Below, piece after piece: positions 23,768 to 34,121 of a stretch of DNA of 64,000 bases (position 1 is its first letter; each line of letters opens with the position of its first letter). Source of the DNA: an uncultured Lachnospiraceae bacterium. Its GTDB lineage: Bacteria > Bacillota > Clostridia > Lachnospirales > Lachnospiraceae. Below the pieces are notes generated by a model. The model was not told the origin of the DNA and made no database searches. It saw nothing but the letters and a program-made list of their open reading frames with translations. Position numbers and translations under genes: made by a program. The DNA lies in assembly GCA_910579645.1 (NCBI GenBank), contig CAJTVK010000004.1, positions 11,992 through 75,991 of the forward strand. Direction: 5' to 3'.

Positions 23768-26700
23768 ATGGGGAAAAGTTATTTAGTGGAAGGTGCAAGA
23801 CTGAAATGTTTAAACGGAGACAAAAGCAGCACGCTGAAAGTGACGGATCACGGATATTATGCAGACGGAAGGAAAAAGGCAAATTGCAAGGATTGTCTGG
23901 CAGATGTAAATATATCTGATTTTGGAATGTGTAAGAAGAATAAGGAAGGAAAAGTATGTAAGGGATTTATGAAATTGTCGGATAGCTGGATAGATACCGG
24001 GGATTCCAGTAATCTGGAGAAAGTGGGAGGGCATACTGCTCTTACTATGGACAGTGTACTCTTATGCAACCGCGGAGGCTTAATCGTGCCGGAGACTTCC
24101 GGGCAAGGCATGGTGAGAGAAATTAATTGGAAAGCCTTTTTGGCACGGTATGGGAAGAAACGGATGGGTCCTTTACTCGGCAAAAAGATAGGGTGCATGT
24201 ATAATTATGATCCCGTCAATGTAAATACAGGTAATTTTTTATATGAAAAAGAGGATTTGGTAATACCTGGGATGACAAAAATGTCTTTCCGTATATTTTA
24301 TAATTCTTTGGAAGAAGGCAAGGGAACATGCTTGGGGATGGGATGGCATCACAATTATGAAATCTTCGTTGAACAGAGAGAAGAGGGGATTGAACATCTT
24401 CATTTGGGGGACGGACGGGAACTTGTATTTCGGCGAAGCATAGGGAATGTCTACCTGCCTGTTTTCGGCGGTGTCGGATTGCTTCGAAAGGATGCCGACG
24501 GATATTGTTATGTGTTGGGAAATCAGGAATTGATATTTGGCAGGGATGGGTTGCTCCGTACTGCAACGGATAAGAATGGGAATGCAAATATTTTTTCCTA
24601 TAATGAACAGGGGCAGTTGGAACAGGTAAGGGGTGCCAATGGGGGCGTGCTTTCTTATCAATATAACAAGGAAGGAAATATATATCGAATATACGACCAT
24701 ACGGGGAGGGAGGTGTATCTTTGGTATAGCTACGGGCTTTTGCGGAAATTTCAGAACTCCATGGGATATATTTATTCCTATGAATATAATGAAAACGGCA
24801 GATTGGAGAGCGTGACTACGCCGAGAGGGATTGAGGGGGTAAAAAATGATTATGACGGCGTTAACCGTGTAAAGAAACAGGAAATGCCGGATGGCGGTGA
24901 GGTGGAGTTCCTCTATGATGATGAGGGGATGTGTACATATGCAAAAAATCAGGATGGACAGATTATATCTTATGAAAGTGATGAAAAATTCCGGAACGTT
25001 AAGACTGTATATAGGGACAGTGAGGAGAAATTCGGTTTTAATGAAAAGGATCAGCTGATTCTGCATGAGGACAGAAACGGAAACAGGACATTGTATAGCT
25101 ATGATGAGAAGGGGAATCTGGCAGGAATCAAAGATGCTCTTGGTAATGAAACAAAATATGTTTATAACAAGCAAAATAAGATGATTAAGCAGATTTCACC
25201 GGGAGGAGGATACCTTCTAAAGGCATACGATGACAAGGGGAATCTGACGGAGAGGACAGATTCCTGTGGGAATACATTCCGCATTGTTTATAACGACAGG
25301 AATCAGCCTATGAAGATAACGCAGCCGGATGGTTCGCAAGTTAAAGTGGAGTATGACAAGCGAGGAAATGTAACAGAAATAGTGGATCCGTCAGGCAGCC
25401 GTACAGTATATGAATACGACAGTCTAAACCGGGTGACTGCGGCAGCAGACGGAAACGGAAACCGTACAGAGTATGTTTATGATGCGATGAATCATATCGT
25501 TAAAATTAAGAATGCCTCAGGCATGGAATGCAGCTATGAATATAGCCCCAGCGGAAAGGTGGTGAAGATTACAGACTTTAACGGAACAATTCAAAGAATG
25601 CAATATGACCTCTGTAACCGCCCGGAACGGTTTGAAAACGAAGAAGGAAATATCTCGGAATATTTGTGGGACAACATGGGGCGGCTTATTTCCGAAAAAT
25701 TACCCAATGGAGCAGAAATGGGTTATAAATACGATGAGAACGGACGGCTGACGGAATTTCAGGATCCTATGGGCGGGAAAATGAAATTCTTCTATGATGC
25801 CAACGGCAACCGTATACAGACAGTGAATGCGGTGGGAAACAGCAGGTTCTATGAGTATGACGCATTGAACAGACTGTCAGGGGAGACAGATGAAGACGGG
25901 AACAGAACCGAATATGAATATGATGCGGATGGAAACTTGACAGGAATTACGGATGCTTTGGGAAATAAGAGATGCATGGCATATGACGGTCTGGGAAGAA
26001 AAGTCAGAGAAACGAACGCTTTGGGAAACAGTATATCCTATCAGTATGACAGTCTTGGGAAAGTAGTGCGTATTGAGGATGATGCGGGAAAGGCAGTATG
26101 TTACCAATATTATCCGGGCGGATTATTAAAACAGGTGGATTATCCGGACGGCAGAAAAGTCGGCTTCTCTTATGACGGCAATCAGAATGTAAAAGAGAAA
26201 TGGAATGAAAGGGGATATCGGCTGAATTATCATTATAATGAACAGAATCAAATGGTATCTGTTTGCGATAATGAAAATCACAGGGTAATTTATGCTTATG
26301 ATGCCGTAGGGAATATCGTATCGTTTACGGATGCAGACGGAAATACTGCCAAATATAAGTATTCTTCAATCGGAAGGCTTGCTTCGGCAGAGGATGCGGC
26401 AGGAACTATGACAAGATACTTCTATGATGAGTTGGGGGAACTGACAGCTGTTTTCAGAACCGGAACCGAGGAAGAGAAAGGAATGGCTTTGGAAGAAGCC
26501 ATAAAATTAAATGAGGAACAGCATAAACTGCGTATTACGCTGTATGAAAGAGACTTGGCGGGCAGGATTATATCTGTTACCGATAGCTTGGGGAATATGG
26601 AACGATTTCATTATGACGCAGAAGGGAGGATGGTCAGGAAACAGGATAAGGAAGGAAATATGACGGATTTTTCATATACATCGGGCGGACAGGTAGAAAA

Positions 26701-28858
26701 GGTTGCCTATGCAGATGGCCGCAGCGCGGAATATTCTTACGGGCCGTTGGGACGGCTGGAAGAAGTCAGGGACTGGCTGGGTGTAACAACGATGGAATAT
26801 GACAAATTCGGAAGGCTGGTAAAGGAAACCGGGTATGACGGTAAAAGCATTGCTTATGAATGGGGAAGCCTGAATGAGCGGAAAGCATTGGTTTATCCGG
26901 ACGGAAGCAGGGTGGAATATGAATATGACGAACTGCTGCGCATGAAAGAAATGAAAGGCGGGAAAGTACGGACGCAGTATCATTATGATGCCATGGGAAA
27001 GATGGACAGAAAGATATGCGGAGGAGTGGTGTCAAGTTATTTGTATGACAGACAAGGAAGGATAAGCAGCCTGATGCATGAGTGCTATGGAGAACTGTTG
27101 GAAAGCCGCCGATATGGTTACAGCCCGGCAGGAGATAAGACGGAAATTGTGAAGTATCGGAAAGGAATTCCGGAAGAAAGCGGAATCTATCATTATCGAT
27201 ATGACAGTATAGGACGGCTGACAGCTGCGGAGAAGGACGGAAAGACATTACGGGAATATGAATTTGATTTGTTTCATAACAGAATCGCTATGGCGGAAAA
27301 CGGCAAAAAGATTCAATACAGCTATAATGCTTTGGATCAGATGATGGGTATGGATGGGGAAAGGCATTATGAGTATCTTTATGATAATAGGGGAAACTTG
27401 AAGGAGGTGCTTGCGGACGGAGAGACGGAACGAAGATATAGGTATGATGCGGCGGGAAAGCTGGGGCTGTCAGAAAATGTGGATGGGGACATCTGTTCTT
27501 ATATTTATAACGGGATGGGAGATCGTGTTGCTACGGAAAGACGGACAGGCGGAAAAAAAGTGAGGACGGAGTATCATACGGATGGGATGAAAAGTCATCA
27601 TAATCTTATTATGCAGGAAAGTGAAGAAGGCTGTCAGAAATATTTTTGGGGAATTAAGTTAGAAGGTTTGGAAGAGGAGGGGAGGGAAAGTAATGTCCTT
27701 TTGGATGAGATGGGGAGTCCGCAGAGGATTTTATGGGGAAACGGCAGGCAGAGTTTCCGGTATGGGTATGATGAGTTTGGCCGGGACTTATACGGGAATG
27801 CCGGGGAAGGGCAGCCATTTGGGTATACGGGATATATCGCAGACAGGGTAAGCGGAACGTATTATGCGCAGGCGAGGGAGTATTTGCCGCAGTATGGACG
27901 GTTTGGCGGTCAGGATATTTTGAAAGGGAATGCGGGAGTTCCGATAACTTTGAATGGGTATGTATATTGCCGTAATTCTGCGTTGAATTATGTGGATGTT
28001 TTGGGGACGGAGGAGAAAAAGGAGGGAGATGGTGATTCACAAGAAGTTGAAGGGCCGGCGTGTAATGAACCTTGGTGGTATATTTTTCTGTATGGAACAG
28101 ATGCGGATGTTACTTTGAAAGAGTATCTTAAAAAGAAATATCCAAAGGAGTTTGATGAACATAAGTATGGTACATCTGTGTTTATTCCTAACGGACTTAC
28201 ATCTCCAAACCCTTATCGCAATACCGATTCCGGTTATGGATTTGCGGATATTGTATTTTATGATGAGAAGGAAAATAAAATAGAGGTCTATGAATTAAAA
28301 CCTGATACTGCTTATGGTTATTCAAGTGGTTCACTGCAGTTATCTGGTTATATTTGGGCGATTAAACATAATATAGAGACTCCTAAATGGCAAAGTTATA
28401 AGTTTTGGCAAGGAAAAGGGAAAAAAGAAGAAACAGAAGAAATAGTGGTAAAAGAAGGAGTGTCGTATAATGATAATTTCAATATTACATTAATTAGTTT
28501 AGGGTTTGAATATAAAGATAAAGAGGAATTGAAAATAACATATCGTACAGATTCCGCTTATGAAGGAGTAATATTTTGGTCACGTGCTGAAAGAAAGGAT
28601 CCAGGTAAGGATACGGCATTAAAAAGGAGAGCCAAGCAAATCGTAGAGAATAAAGATAAAAAGAAGAAGGTTTATCAGATTAAAAAGGAAGATAAAACGG
28701 CTGCTATGAAAGAGGCTTTGATGTTGAGTATTGCTATAACCTTTTTATTTGGAGATGATACAGTGGGTGGAGTGGCAGATGATCTTTTGATTCCATCGTT
28801 AGTAGTAGAGTTGTGGGATACGATAAAAGTATTGTTTACTTGTGGATCTGTTTTATGA
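23768..28858 (+). CDS. PAAR-like (DUF4280) Rhs polymorphic toxin 1, PD-(D/E)XK-like tail
   Basis: 1696 residues. Residues 1-115 form a DUF4280-type PAAR-like tip domain: YLVEGARLKC, KANCKDCLADVNISDFGMC, then ALTMDSVLLCNRGG. A DUF6531-like segment (DPVNVNTGNFLYEKEDLVIP) opens the Rhs shell of many YD repeats. The shell ends at the core motif FGYTGYIADRVSGTYYAQAR and YVDVLG near residue 1412. The last about 284 residues are the toxin: GFADIVF and then KIEVYELKP fit the D...ExK site of PD-(D/E)XK nucleases, followed by Lys-rich and hydrophobic segments. The tail is visibly more AT-rich than the shell, as expected for swapped tips. The likely role is an injected DNA- or RNA-degrading effector (inference). 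Related 'GGEW' genes follow. Confidence 0.85.
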   Translation: MGKSYLVEGARLKCLNGDKSSTLKVTDHGYYADGRKKANCKDCLADVNISDFGMCKKNKEGKVCKGFMKLSDSWIDTGDSSNLEKVGGHTALTMDSVLLCNRGGLIVPETSGQGMVREINWKAFLARYGKKRMGPLLGKKIGCMYNYDPVNVNTGNFLYEKEDLVIPGMTKMSFRIFYNSLEEGKGTCLGMGWHHNYEIFVEQREEGIEHLHLGDGRELVFRRSIGNVYLPVFGGVGLLRKDADGYCYVLGNQELIFGRDGLLRTATDKNGNANIFSYNEQGQLEQVRGANGGVLSYQYNKEGNIYRIYDHTGREVYLWYSYGLLRKFQNSMGYIYSYEYNENGRLESVTTPRGIEGVKNDYDGVNRVKKQEMPDGGEVEFLYDDEGMCTYAKNQDGQIISYESDEKFRNVKTVYRDSEEKFGFNEKDQLILHEDRNGNRTLYSYDEKGNLAGIKDALGNETKYVYNKQNKMIKQISPGGGYLLKAYDDKGNLTERTDSCGNTFRIVYNDRNQPMKITQPDGSQVKVEYDKRGNVTEIVDPSGSRTVYEYDSLNRVTAAADGNGNRTEYVYDAMNHIVKIKNASGMECSYEYSPSGKVVKITDFNGTIQRMQYDLCNRPERFENEEGNISEYLWDNMGRLISEKLPNGAEMGYKYDENGRLTEFQDPMGGKMKFFYDANGNRIQTVNAVGNSRFYEYDALNRLSGETDEDGNRTEYEYDADGNLTGITDALGNKRCMAYDGLGRKVRETNALGNSISYQYDSLGKVVRIEDDAGKAVCYQYYPGGLLKQVDYPDGRKVGFSYDGNQNVKEKWNERGYRLNYHYNEQNQMVSVCDNENHRVIYAYDAVGNIVSFTDADGNTAKYKYSSIGRLASAEDAAGTMTRYFYDELGELTAVFRTGTEEEKGMALEEAIKLNEEQHKLRITLYERDLAGRIISVTDSLGNMERFHYDAEGRMVRKQDKEGNMTDFSYTSGGQVEKVAYADGRSAEYSYGPLGRLEEVRDWLGVTTMEYDKFGRLVKETGYDGKSIAYEWGSLNERKALVYPDGSRVEYEYDELLRMKEMKGGKVRTQYHYDAMGKMDRKICGGVVSSYLYDRQGRISSLMHECYGELLESRRYGYSPAGDKTEIVKYRKGIPEESGIYHYRYDSIGRLTAAEKDGKTLREYEFDLFHNRIAMAENGKKIQYSYNALDQMMGMDGERHYEYLYDNRGNLKEVLADGETERRYRYDAAGKLGLSENVDGDICSYIYNGMGDRVATERRTGGKKVRTEYHTDGMKSHHNLIMQESEEGCQKYFWGIKLEGLEEEGRESNVLLDEMGSPQRILWGNGRQSFRYGYDEFGRDLYGNAGEGQPFGYTGYIADRVSGTYYAQAREYLPQYGRFGGQDILKGNAGVPITLNGYVYCRNSALNYVDVLGTEEKKEGDGDSQEVEGPACNEPWWYIFLYGTDADVTLKEYLKKKYPKEFDEHKYGTSVFIPNGLTSPNPYRNTDSGYGFADIVFYDEKENKIEVYELKPDTAYGYSSGSLQLSGYIWAIKHNIETPKWQSYKFWQGKGKKEETEEIVVKEGVSYNDNFNITLISLGFEYKDKEELKITYRTDSAYEGVIFWSRAERKDPGKDTALKRRAKQIVENKDKKKKVYQIKKEDKTAAMKEALMLSIAITFLFGDDTVGGVADDLLIPSLVVELWDTIKVLFTCGSVL

Positions 28859-28952
28859 CAAAGAAAAACCAGTCAAAATGAGGTTTTACATTTTTAAAGA
28901 AATTTATATTCATTAGTTATGAAAATTAATGCATGAGAGGAGAGAATCAATT

Positions 28953-30581
28953 ATGTTAACAAAGAAAATTTTGGTAGATACATTTGGTGCAAAAATTGCC
29001 CCTTATGGTTTTGAGTATGCTGGCTATGAACATTACCAGTGGTCATTTATACGGATGGTGGATGGGGAAGAGCAGCGTATCCGGATACAGAGGGACATAC
29101 ATGGCTATCCTTCCTTTACTATGGAACTGCCGAGAGGGTTAGGGGAGGAACAGGGGTTGGGTGACTTCTACAACCATTACTATGATGATGACGAAGGGCT
29201 GGAGGATCTGCTGAACCTGATAGGGGATCATTTTGTCAGACGGGTAATCCCTGAACTGGAAAAGCCGAAGCCGGAGAAGAAGAAGTATGAAAAGATAGTC
29301 ACACAGGAGATGCAAGACATGCTATGGGACAGGAAAAAAGAACTGGCTAGGAAGTTTATGGAACGAAACGGCTTGGACTGGGAATGTGGGACAGATGTAG
29401 TGATGGGAAAGTTATTGCAGGAAGCAGAGCAGGTGAAAGGGAAAAAGTTCCATGGTCTGGAAGAGAGACTGACGGAACTGGCGGCGGTATATGGGGAATT
29501 GCTGATTCATACAATTGGGGGAGAATGGACGAGGGAAGAAGTATGGAGCAATGGGGAAGCAGAGAAGACAGTAATAGGGAATTTTATGTTTACAAACCAT
29601 ACTATAAGACCTTTAGCTTTTATTTACTTTAGTTGGATAAGCGGTGGAATGGATATATTAATGTGCTATATGTCTTATTTGTTTAAATATCGGAAGTGGG
29701 TTGCCATGCAGAGGGATGAGTATGGCGACAGCTGGCAGCCCCCAAAGGGGACGGAGGCGGCAGGGGAAAGCCTGTTGGATGGGAAGGCGGTGGAGGAAAC
29801 CATAGGAAGGAAGATGGCAGGCCTTGGGTTTGTGTGTCAGGGAGAAGGCACCCGTGGCTGGGCACTGTCCAAGCAGCAGGGGGAGATAAGGGAAACCATA
29901 CAGGTCAGGGCGGATGAATGGGGACGCAGGGCATTCTTTGCCGTATACAGCCTACCGGGCGGAAGAGCCGGGATGTACAGATACCGGGAGTTCTGTTTTT
30001 ATGAGGATGAAGGCGATATGTACAGGCAGCTGGAGCGCATCGGGGAGAGGATGCGGGAGGCATTGCGTCAGGACAGGAGGAAGGAGATGGCATGGAAGAT
30101 GCCTAGCTTCTGTTATCATATGGAGGACGGGGACAGTGAATTGTTCCGTGAGGTGAGGGAGGAACTGACGGTAAGGTTCCGCAGGGACAACGGGCTGCAG
30201 GAGGAATCCGGGGAGGAGGAGATTCTGACATGCCTAGCGAAAGGGCTGGATGCGATAAGGGGAAGGTCGTATAAGGAGTGCAGGGATGCGTTGTTCGGCA
30301 TGGCTGGAGTCTACGGGGACTTAATCATAAGGGAGATTGGTGGCCATTGGCAGGAATATGAGGATTGGAGACTGCATCAGTATCCTCCGCGGCTGGTTGA
30401 CTTGCCTGAAGTCAGCATCGATGGAATCGGACGTTTAAACCTGCCTCTGGTGATGGTGCGTTACTGGGAATGGGAAGGGGGCAGGACGATGTTGCGTGCG
30501 TACCGGGAAGCCAAGTGGCAGTATGAGAAGTGGAAGGAACTCTGTAAGCTGGGTGGTCTGGAGATAGATGAGGGGAGGTGA
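28953..30581 (+). CDS. Rhs-associated 'GGEW' family protein A (candidate immunity)
   Basis: ATG 28953 fits AGGAGA about 9 nt upstream; the longer frame from 28929 has none. 542 residues, no signal peptide. The protein contains an internal duplication. An N-terminal unit (FGAKIAPYGFEYAGYEHYQW, then IRIQRDIHGYPSFTMELP) is echoed from about residue 275 (IGRKMAGLGFVCQGEGTRGW, then IQVRADEWGRRAFFAVYSLP). A second unit with AAVYGELLIHTIGGEW also recurs near the C terminus as AGVYGDLIIREIGGHWQEYE. A shorter relative follows the third Rhs gene (58839). Position right after a toxin and family sharing with another Rhs locus suggest immunity, but this is unproven. Nearly duplicated by the next gene. Confidence 0.65.
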   Translation: MLTKKILVDTFGAKIAPYGFEYAGYEHYQWSFIRMVDGEEQRIRIQRDIHGYPSFTMELPRGLGEEQGLGDFYNHYYDDDEGLEDLLNLIGDHFVRRVIPELEKPKPEKKKYEKIVTQEMQDMLWDRKKELARKFMERNGLDWECGTDVVMGKLLQEAEQVKGKKFHGLEERLTELAAVYGELLIHTIGGEWTREEVWSNGEAEKTVIGNFMFTNHTIRPLAFIYFSWISGGMDILMCYMSYLFKYRKWVAMQRDEYGDSWQPPKGTEAAGESLLDGKAVEETIGRKMAGLGFVCQGEGTRGWALSKQQGEIRETIQVRADEWGRRAFFAVYSLPGGRAGMYRYREFCFYEDEGDMYRQLERIGERMREALRQDRRKEMAWKMPSFCYHMEDGDSELFREVREELTVRFRRDNGLQEESGEEEILTCLAKGLDAIRGRSYKECRDALFGMAGVYGDLIIREIGGHWQEYEDWRLHQYPPRLVDLPEVSIDGIGRLNLPLVMVRYWEWEGGRTMLRAYREAKWQYEKWKELCKLGGLEIDEGR

Positions 30582-30655
30582 AAGGATGTAAGAGTATAGG
30601 CATCAGGATATATGGATGGGGGTATGGACAGGGTTAGAATAGAGGAGAATTGTTG

Positions 30656-32284
30656 ATGCTGAATAAGAAAGTGCTATTAAATACATTTGGTGCAAAAATT
30701 GCCCCATATGGTTTTAAGTATGCCGGCTATGAATATTACCAGTGGTCATTTATACGGACGGTGGACGGGGAAGAGCAGCGTATCCGGATACAGAGGGACA
30801 TACATGGCTATCCTTCCTTTACTATGGAACTGCCGAGAGGGTTAGGGGAGGAACAGGGGTTGGGTGACTTCTACAACCATTACTATGATGATGACGAAGG
30901 GCTGGAGGATCTGCTGAACCTGATAGGGGATCATTTTGTCAGGCGGGTAATCCCGGAACTGGAAAAGCCAAAGCCAGAGGAGAAGAAGTATGAGAAGATA
31001 GTCACGCAGGAGATGCAAGACCTGCTATGGGGCAGGAGAGAAGAACTGGCCAGGCAGTTCATGGAACGAAACGGCTTGGACTGGGAATGTGGGACGGATG
31101 CAGTGATGGGGAAGCTATTGCAGGAAGCAGAGCAGGTGAAAGGGAAAAAGTTCCGTGGTCTGGAAGAGAAACTGACGGAACTGGCTGCAATATATGGGGA
31201 ATTGCTGATCCATACAATTGGTGGGGGATGGATAAGGAAAGAAGAATGGGATAATGGGGATGTAGAGGAAACTGTAGTGGGAAATTTCGTGTTCGGAAGT
31301 TATACAGTCCCCCCTTTAGATTTTATTTACTATAGTTGGATAGGCAGCGGAATGGATATATTAATGTGCTATATGTCTTATTTGTTTAAATATAGGGAGT
31401 GGGTTGCCATGCAGAGGGATGAGTATGGTGACAGCTGGCAGCCCCCAAAGGGGACAGAGGTAGCAGGGGAAAGTCTGTTGGATGGGAAGGCGGTGGAGGA
31501 AACCATAGGGAGGAAGATGGAGAACTTTGGGTTTGTGTGTCAGGGAGAGAGTCCCCTTGGCTGGGTGCTGTCCAGGCAGCAGGGGGAGATAAGGGAAACC
31601 ATACAGGTCAGAGCGGACGAATGGGGTCGCAGGGCATTCTTTGCCATACACAGCCTGCCGGGCGGACGAGCCGGGATGTACAGATACCGGGAGTTCTGTT
31701 CTTATGAGGACGAAGGGGATATGTATAGGCAGTTGGAGCGCATCGGGGGGAGGATGCGGGAGGCGCTGCGTCAGGACAGGAGGAAGGAGATGGCATGGAA
31801 GATGCCCAGTTTCCGTTACCATATGGAGGACGGGGACAGTGAATTGTTCCGTGAGGTGAGGGAGAAACTGACAAGAAAGTTCCGCAGGGATAATGGACTA
31901 CAAGAAGAATCCGGGGAGGATGAGATTCTGGCATGCTTGGCTAAAGGGTTGGATGCGATAAGGGGCAGGTCATATAGGGAGTGCAGGGAAGCGCTGTTCG
32001 GCATGGCGGGAGTCTACGGGGACTTAATCATAAGGGAGATTGGTGGCCATTGGCAGGAATATGAGGATTGGAGACTGCATCAGTATCCTCCGCGGTTGGT
32101 TGACTTGCCTGAAGTCAGCATCGATGGAATCGGACGTTTAAACCTGCCTATGGTAATGGTACGCTATTGGGAATGGGAAGGGGGCAGGACGATGCTGCGG
32201 GCATATAGGGAAGCCAAGTGGCAGTATGAGAAGTGGAAGGAATTTTGTAAGCTAGGCGGTTTGGAGACAGGGGAGGGGAAGTGA
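30656..32284 (+). CDS. Rhs-associated 'GGEW' family protein B (tandem duplicate of A)
   Basis: ATG 30656 is 7 nt after AGAGGAGA. 542 residues. Most residues are identical by eye to the preceding gene over the full length, so this is a recent tandem duplication of about 1.65 kb. Differences cluster around residues 190-235 (GGGWIRKEEWDNGDVEET versus GGEWTREEVWSNGEAEKT) and 280-295. The two-unit architecture is the same. Tandem duplication followed by local divergence is common among immunity genes facing changing toxins (inference). An alternative is an adaptor for the Rhs effector. Confidence 0.65.
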   Translation: MLNKKVLLNTFGAKIAPYGFKYAGYEYYQWSFIRTVDGEEQRIRIQRDIHGYPSFTMELPRGLGEEQGLGDFYNHYYDDDEGLEDLLNLIGDHFVRRVIPELEKPKPEEKKYEKIVTQEMQDLLWGRREELARQFMERNGLDWECGTDAVMGKLLQEAEQVKGKKFRGLEEKLTELAAIYGELLIHTIGGGWIRKEEWDNGDVEETVVGNFVFGSYTVPPLDFIYYSWIGSGMDILMCYMSYLFKYREWVAMQRDEYGDSWQPPKGTEVAGESLLDGKAVEETIGRKMENFGFVCQGESPLGWVLSRQQGEIRETIQVRADEWGRRAFFAIHSLPGGRAGMYRYREFCSYEDEGDMYRQLERIGGRMREALRQDRRKEMAWKMPSFRYHMEDGDSELFREVREKLTRKFRRDNGLQEESGEDEILACLAKGLDAIRGRSYRECREALFGMAGVYGDLIIREIGGHWQEYEDWRLHQYPPRLVDLPEVSIDGIGRLNLPMVMVRYWEWEGGRTMLRAYREAKWQYEKWKEFCKLGGLETGEGK

Positions 32285-32290
32285 AACAGT

Positions 32291-32386
32291 ATGAAGTATG
32301 AAAAAATAGTGAAGAAGATTATGGATGCGGAATTTGATAAGTTGGAGTTTATTGAAGGAGAGATGAAAAGGGAGGAATATAACTGA
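32291..32386 (+). CDS. Possible 31-residue small protein
   Basis: ATG 32291 begins 7 bp after the preceding stop and reads MKYEKIVKKIMDAEFDKLEF and onward to REEYN. It is highly charged and helical. The ribosome site is weak (GGGGAAG about 11 nt upstream). It may be genuine or a remnant of a deleted gene in a duplicated region. Confidence 0.3.
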   Translation: MKYEKIVKKIMDAEFDKLEFIEGEMKREEYN

Positions 32387-32489
32387 GGGGGTTTTTAGAT
32401 AAATGGAAGACGGGAAAAATGGTGGGAGATAGTATTGGAAGGAATATGAAAGGGAATCGGAATATTATGAGTATGGAGGAGGTAAAGTT

Positions 32490-34034
32490 TTGCTGACGAA
32501 GAAAGTGCTGATGAATACATTCGGGGCGAAAATTGCGCCATACGGATTTCATTACAATGGATTTCAGGCTCACCGATGGTCTTTTTCCAGAACGATAAAC
32601 GAAGAAGAACAGTATGTTGTAGTGCAGAGAGACATACATGGCGGCACAAGTTTTAAGTTGGAATTGCCAAGAGGGCTTAATGAAAATGAAAATTTAGCAG
32701 ATTTGACATACCATTGCTATGAGGATGATGAGGAATTGGAGAGTCTGCTCAATCTTCTGGGTGATCATTTTGTCGTGCGGGTTCTTCCTGAACTGGCGAA
32801 GCCAAAGGAACGTTTGCCGGAATATGTCATTACGGACGAGATGTATCTGTGGATGGAAAATGAAAAGGAAAAGCTGGCAGAGCAGTTTATGCAGCGTTAT
32901 GGGTTGGACTGGGAAAGCAGTATGGATGAAGTATTGGGGAAAGTTTTGTCTGAAGTGGAACAGATGAGAGGAAAGGGTTTTCATGGGCAGAAAAGGAAGT
33001 TAGTGGAACTTGCTTCGGTGTTGGGGGAAGTTTTTATACGCACGATTGGCGGGGAATGGATGTGGAAACCGGTTCGGAGACAAGAAGAAATAATAATAGG
33101 GAACGTTTTATTTACAGAAGCTGCGATAAGGCCATTGATAGTGGTCTGCGATGGGTGGAGAGAAGGGGCCGTAAGCGTTATGGAATATTATATGGCCTAT
33201 TTGTCAGATTATAGGGTGTGGGTTGCAGAACAGCGGGATGAATATGGAAGTGAGTGGCAGCCGCCTCAGACAGTAGAAAGGGTAAATGAAAGTCTGCTTC
33301 ATGGAAGGGCAGTGGAGAAGACTATCGGGAAAAAGATGGTGGGGGCAGGGTTTGTGTATCGCGGAGAAAAGAATCAGGGATGGGTTTTGGAAAAGGTAAA
33401 CGGGGGAAAAAGGGAGACGATAGAAGTCAGGGAGGATGCGTGGGGAAGAAAAGCTTTTTTTGCCATACACAGCATAACTGGGGGCGGTGTTGCGATGTAT
33501 AGATATCGTGAATTCTGTTTTTACCGTGATGAGTTGGACATGCGTTTGCAGCTAAACCGCGTGGGAGACAGGATGAGGGAAGCATTTCGCGAAAACAGAA
33601 GACAAGCGGCTGTCAGAAAGCTGCCTAATTTTCGCTATCATCTGACAGAGGAAGATGAAGAAAGATTTCGCATGGAGGAGGGACAGGCATTTGTGGTCAG
33701 TTCTGTCCATATGGATACGGAAAGCACCGACCGGAAAGAACCGAATCATAAAATATGGAAGAGCAAGTATCAGAAGGAAGTACGTTTTACGCCTGACTCG
33801 ATTGTGCTGACGAATAACAAAGGGACAAGGATAGAACTGACGGATAAGGAAGGGATTCATATGATAAGCGAGCATTCCGTTGTGTTGGAGGCGGCAGAGG
33901 ATTTGACCATTTCCAGTCAGTCAGGTTCCTTGATGGTGGCAGGGACTTCTTCGGTCAGCCTGCAGCAGAAAAAGACAAGCATTCAGTTAAAAAAAGGTAT
34001 TTCCTTTACCGGCGGGGAACTGAAAGTGCAGTAA
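32490..34034 (+). CDS. 'GGEW' family protein C fused to a spike-like beta-repeat tail
   Basis: TTG start at 32490 with GGAGGAGG 7 nt upstream, supported by alignment of its N terminus (MLTKKVLMNTFGAKIAPYGF) with proteins A and B. 514 residues. Residues 1-390 follow the family, including VLGEVFIRTIGGEWMW. The C-terminal repeat half of A/B is replaced from about residue 425 by a different domain: VRFTPDSIVLTNNKGTRIEL, KEGIHMISEHSVVLEAAEDL, and GSLMVAGTSSVSLQQKK. That regular I/L-x-L-x-N/D pattern resembles the beta-helical needle of VgrG/gp5-type spikes. This domain exchange ties the GGEW family physically to an injection machine and argues that it may be structural or an adaptor rather than simple immunity. 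Confidence 0.65.
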   Translation: MLTKKVLMNTFGAKIAPYGFHYNGFQAHRWSFSRTINEEEQYVVVQRDIHGGTSFKLELPRGLNENENLADLTYHCYEDDEELESLLNLLGDHFVVRVLPELAKPKERLPEYVITDEMYLWMENEKEKLAEQFMQRYGLDWESSMDEVLGKVLSEVEQMRGKGFHGQKRKLVELASVLGEVFIRTIGGEWMWKPVRRQEEIIIGNVLFTEAAIRPLIVVCDGWREGAVSVMEYYMAYLSDYRVWVAEQRDEYGSEWQPPQTVERVNESLLHGRAVEKTIGKKMVGAGFVYRGEKNQGWVLEKVNGGKRETIEVREDAWGRKAFFAIHSITGGGVAMYRYREFCFYRDELDMRLQLNRVGDRMREAFRENRRQAAVRKLPNFRYHLTEEDEERFRMEEGQAFVVSSVHMDTESTDRKEPNHKIWKSKYQKEVRFTPDSIVLTNNKGTRIELTDKEGIHMISEHSVVLEAAEDLTISSQSGSLMVAGTSSVSLQQKKTSIQLKKGISFTGGELKVQ

Positions 34035-34121
34035 ATAATAATGTCATGAACTTATGCCGCATTCCTGAAGCAGGCTGCAGCTTAAGTGAATGGCATTGAG
34101 TAAAAGAAAGGCAGATAAACA

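Noticed and set aside
24239..25174. 311-codon minus-strand ORF inside Rhs 1
   Set aside because: It is a shadow of the repetitive YD region; similar long antisense frames appear in all three Rhs genes because of their codon pattern.
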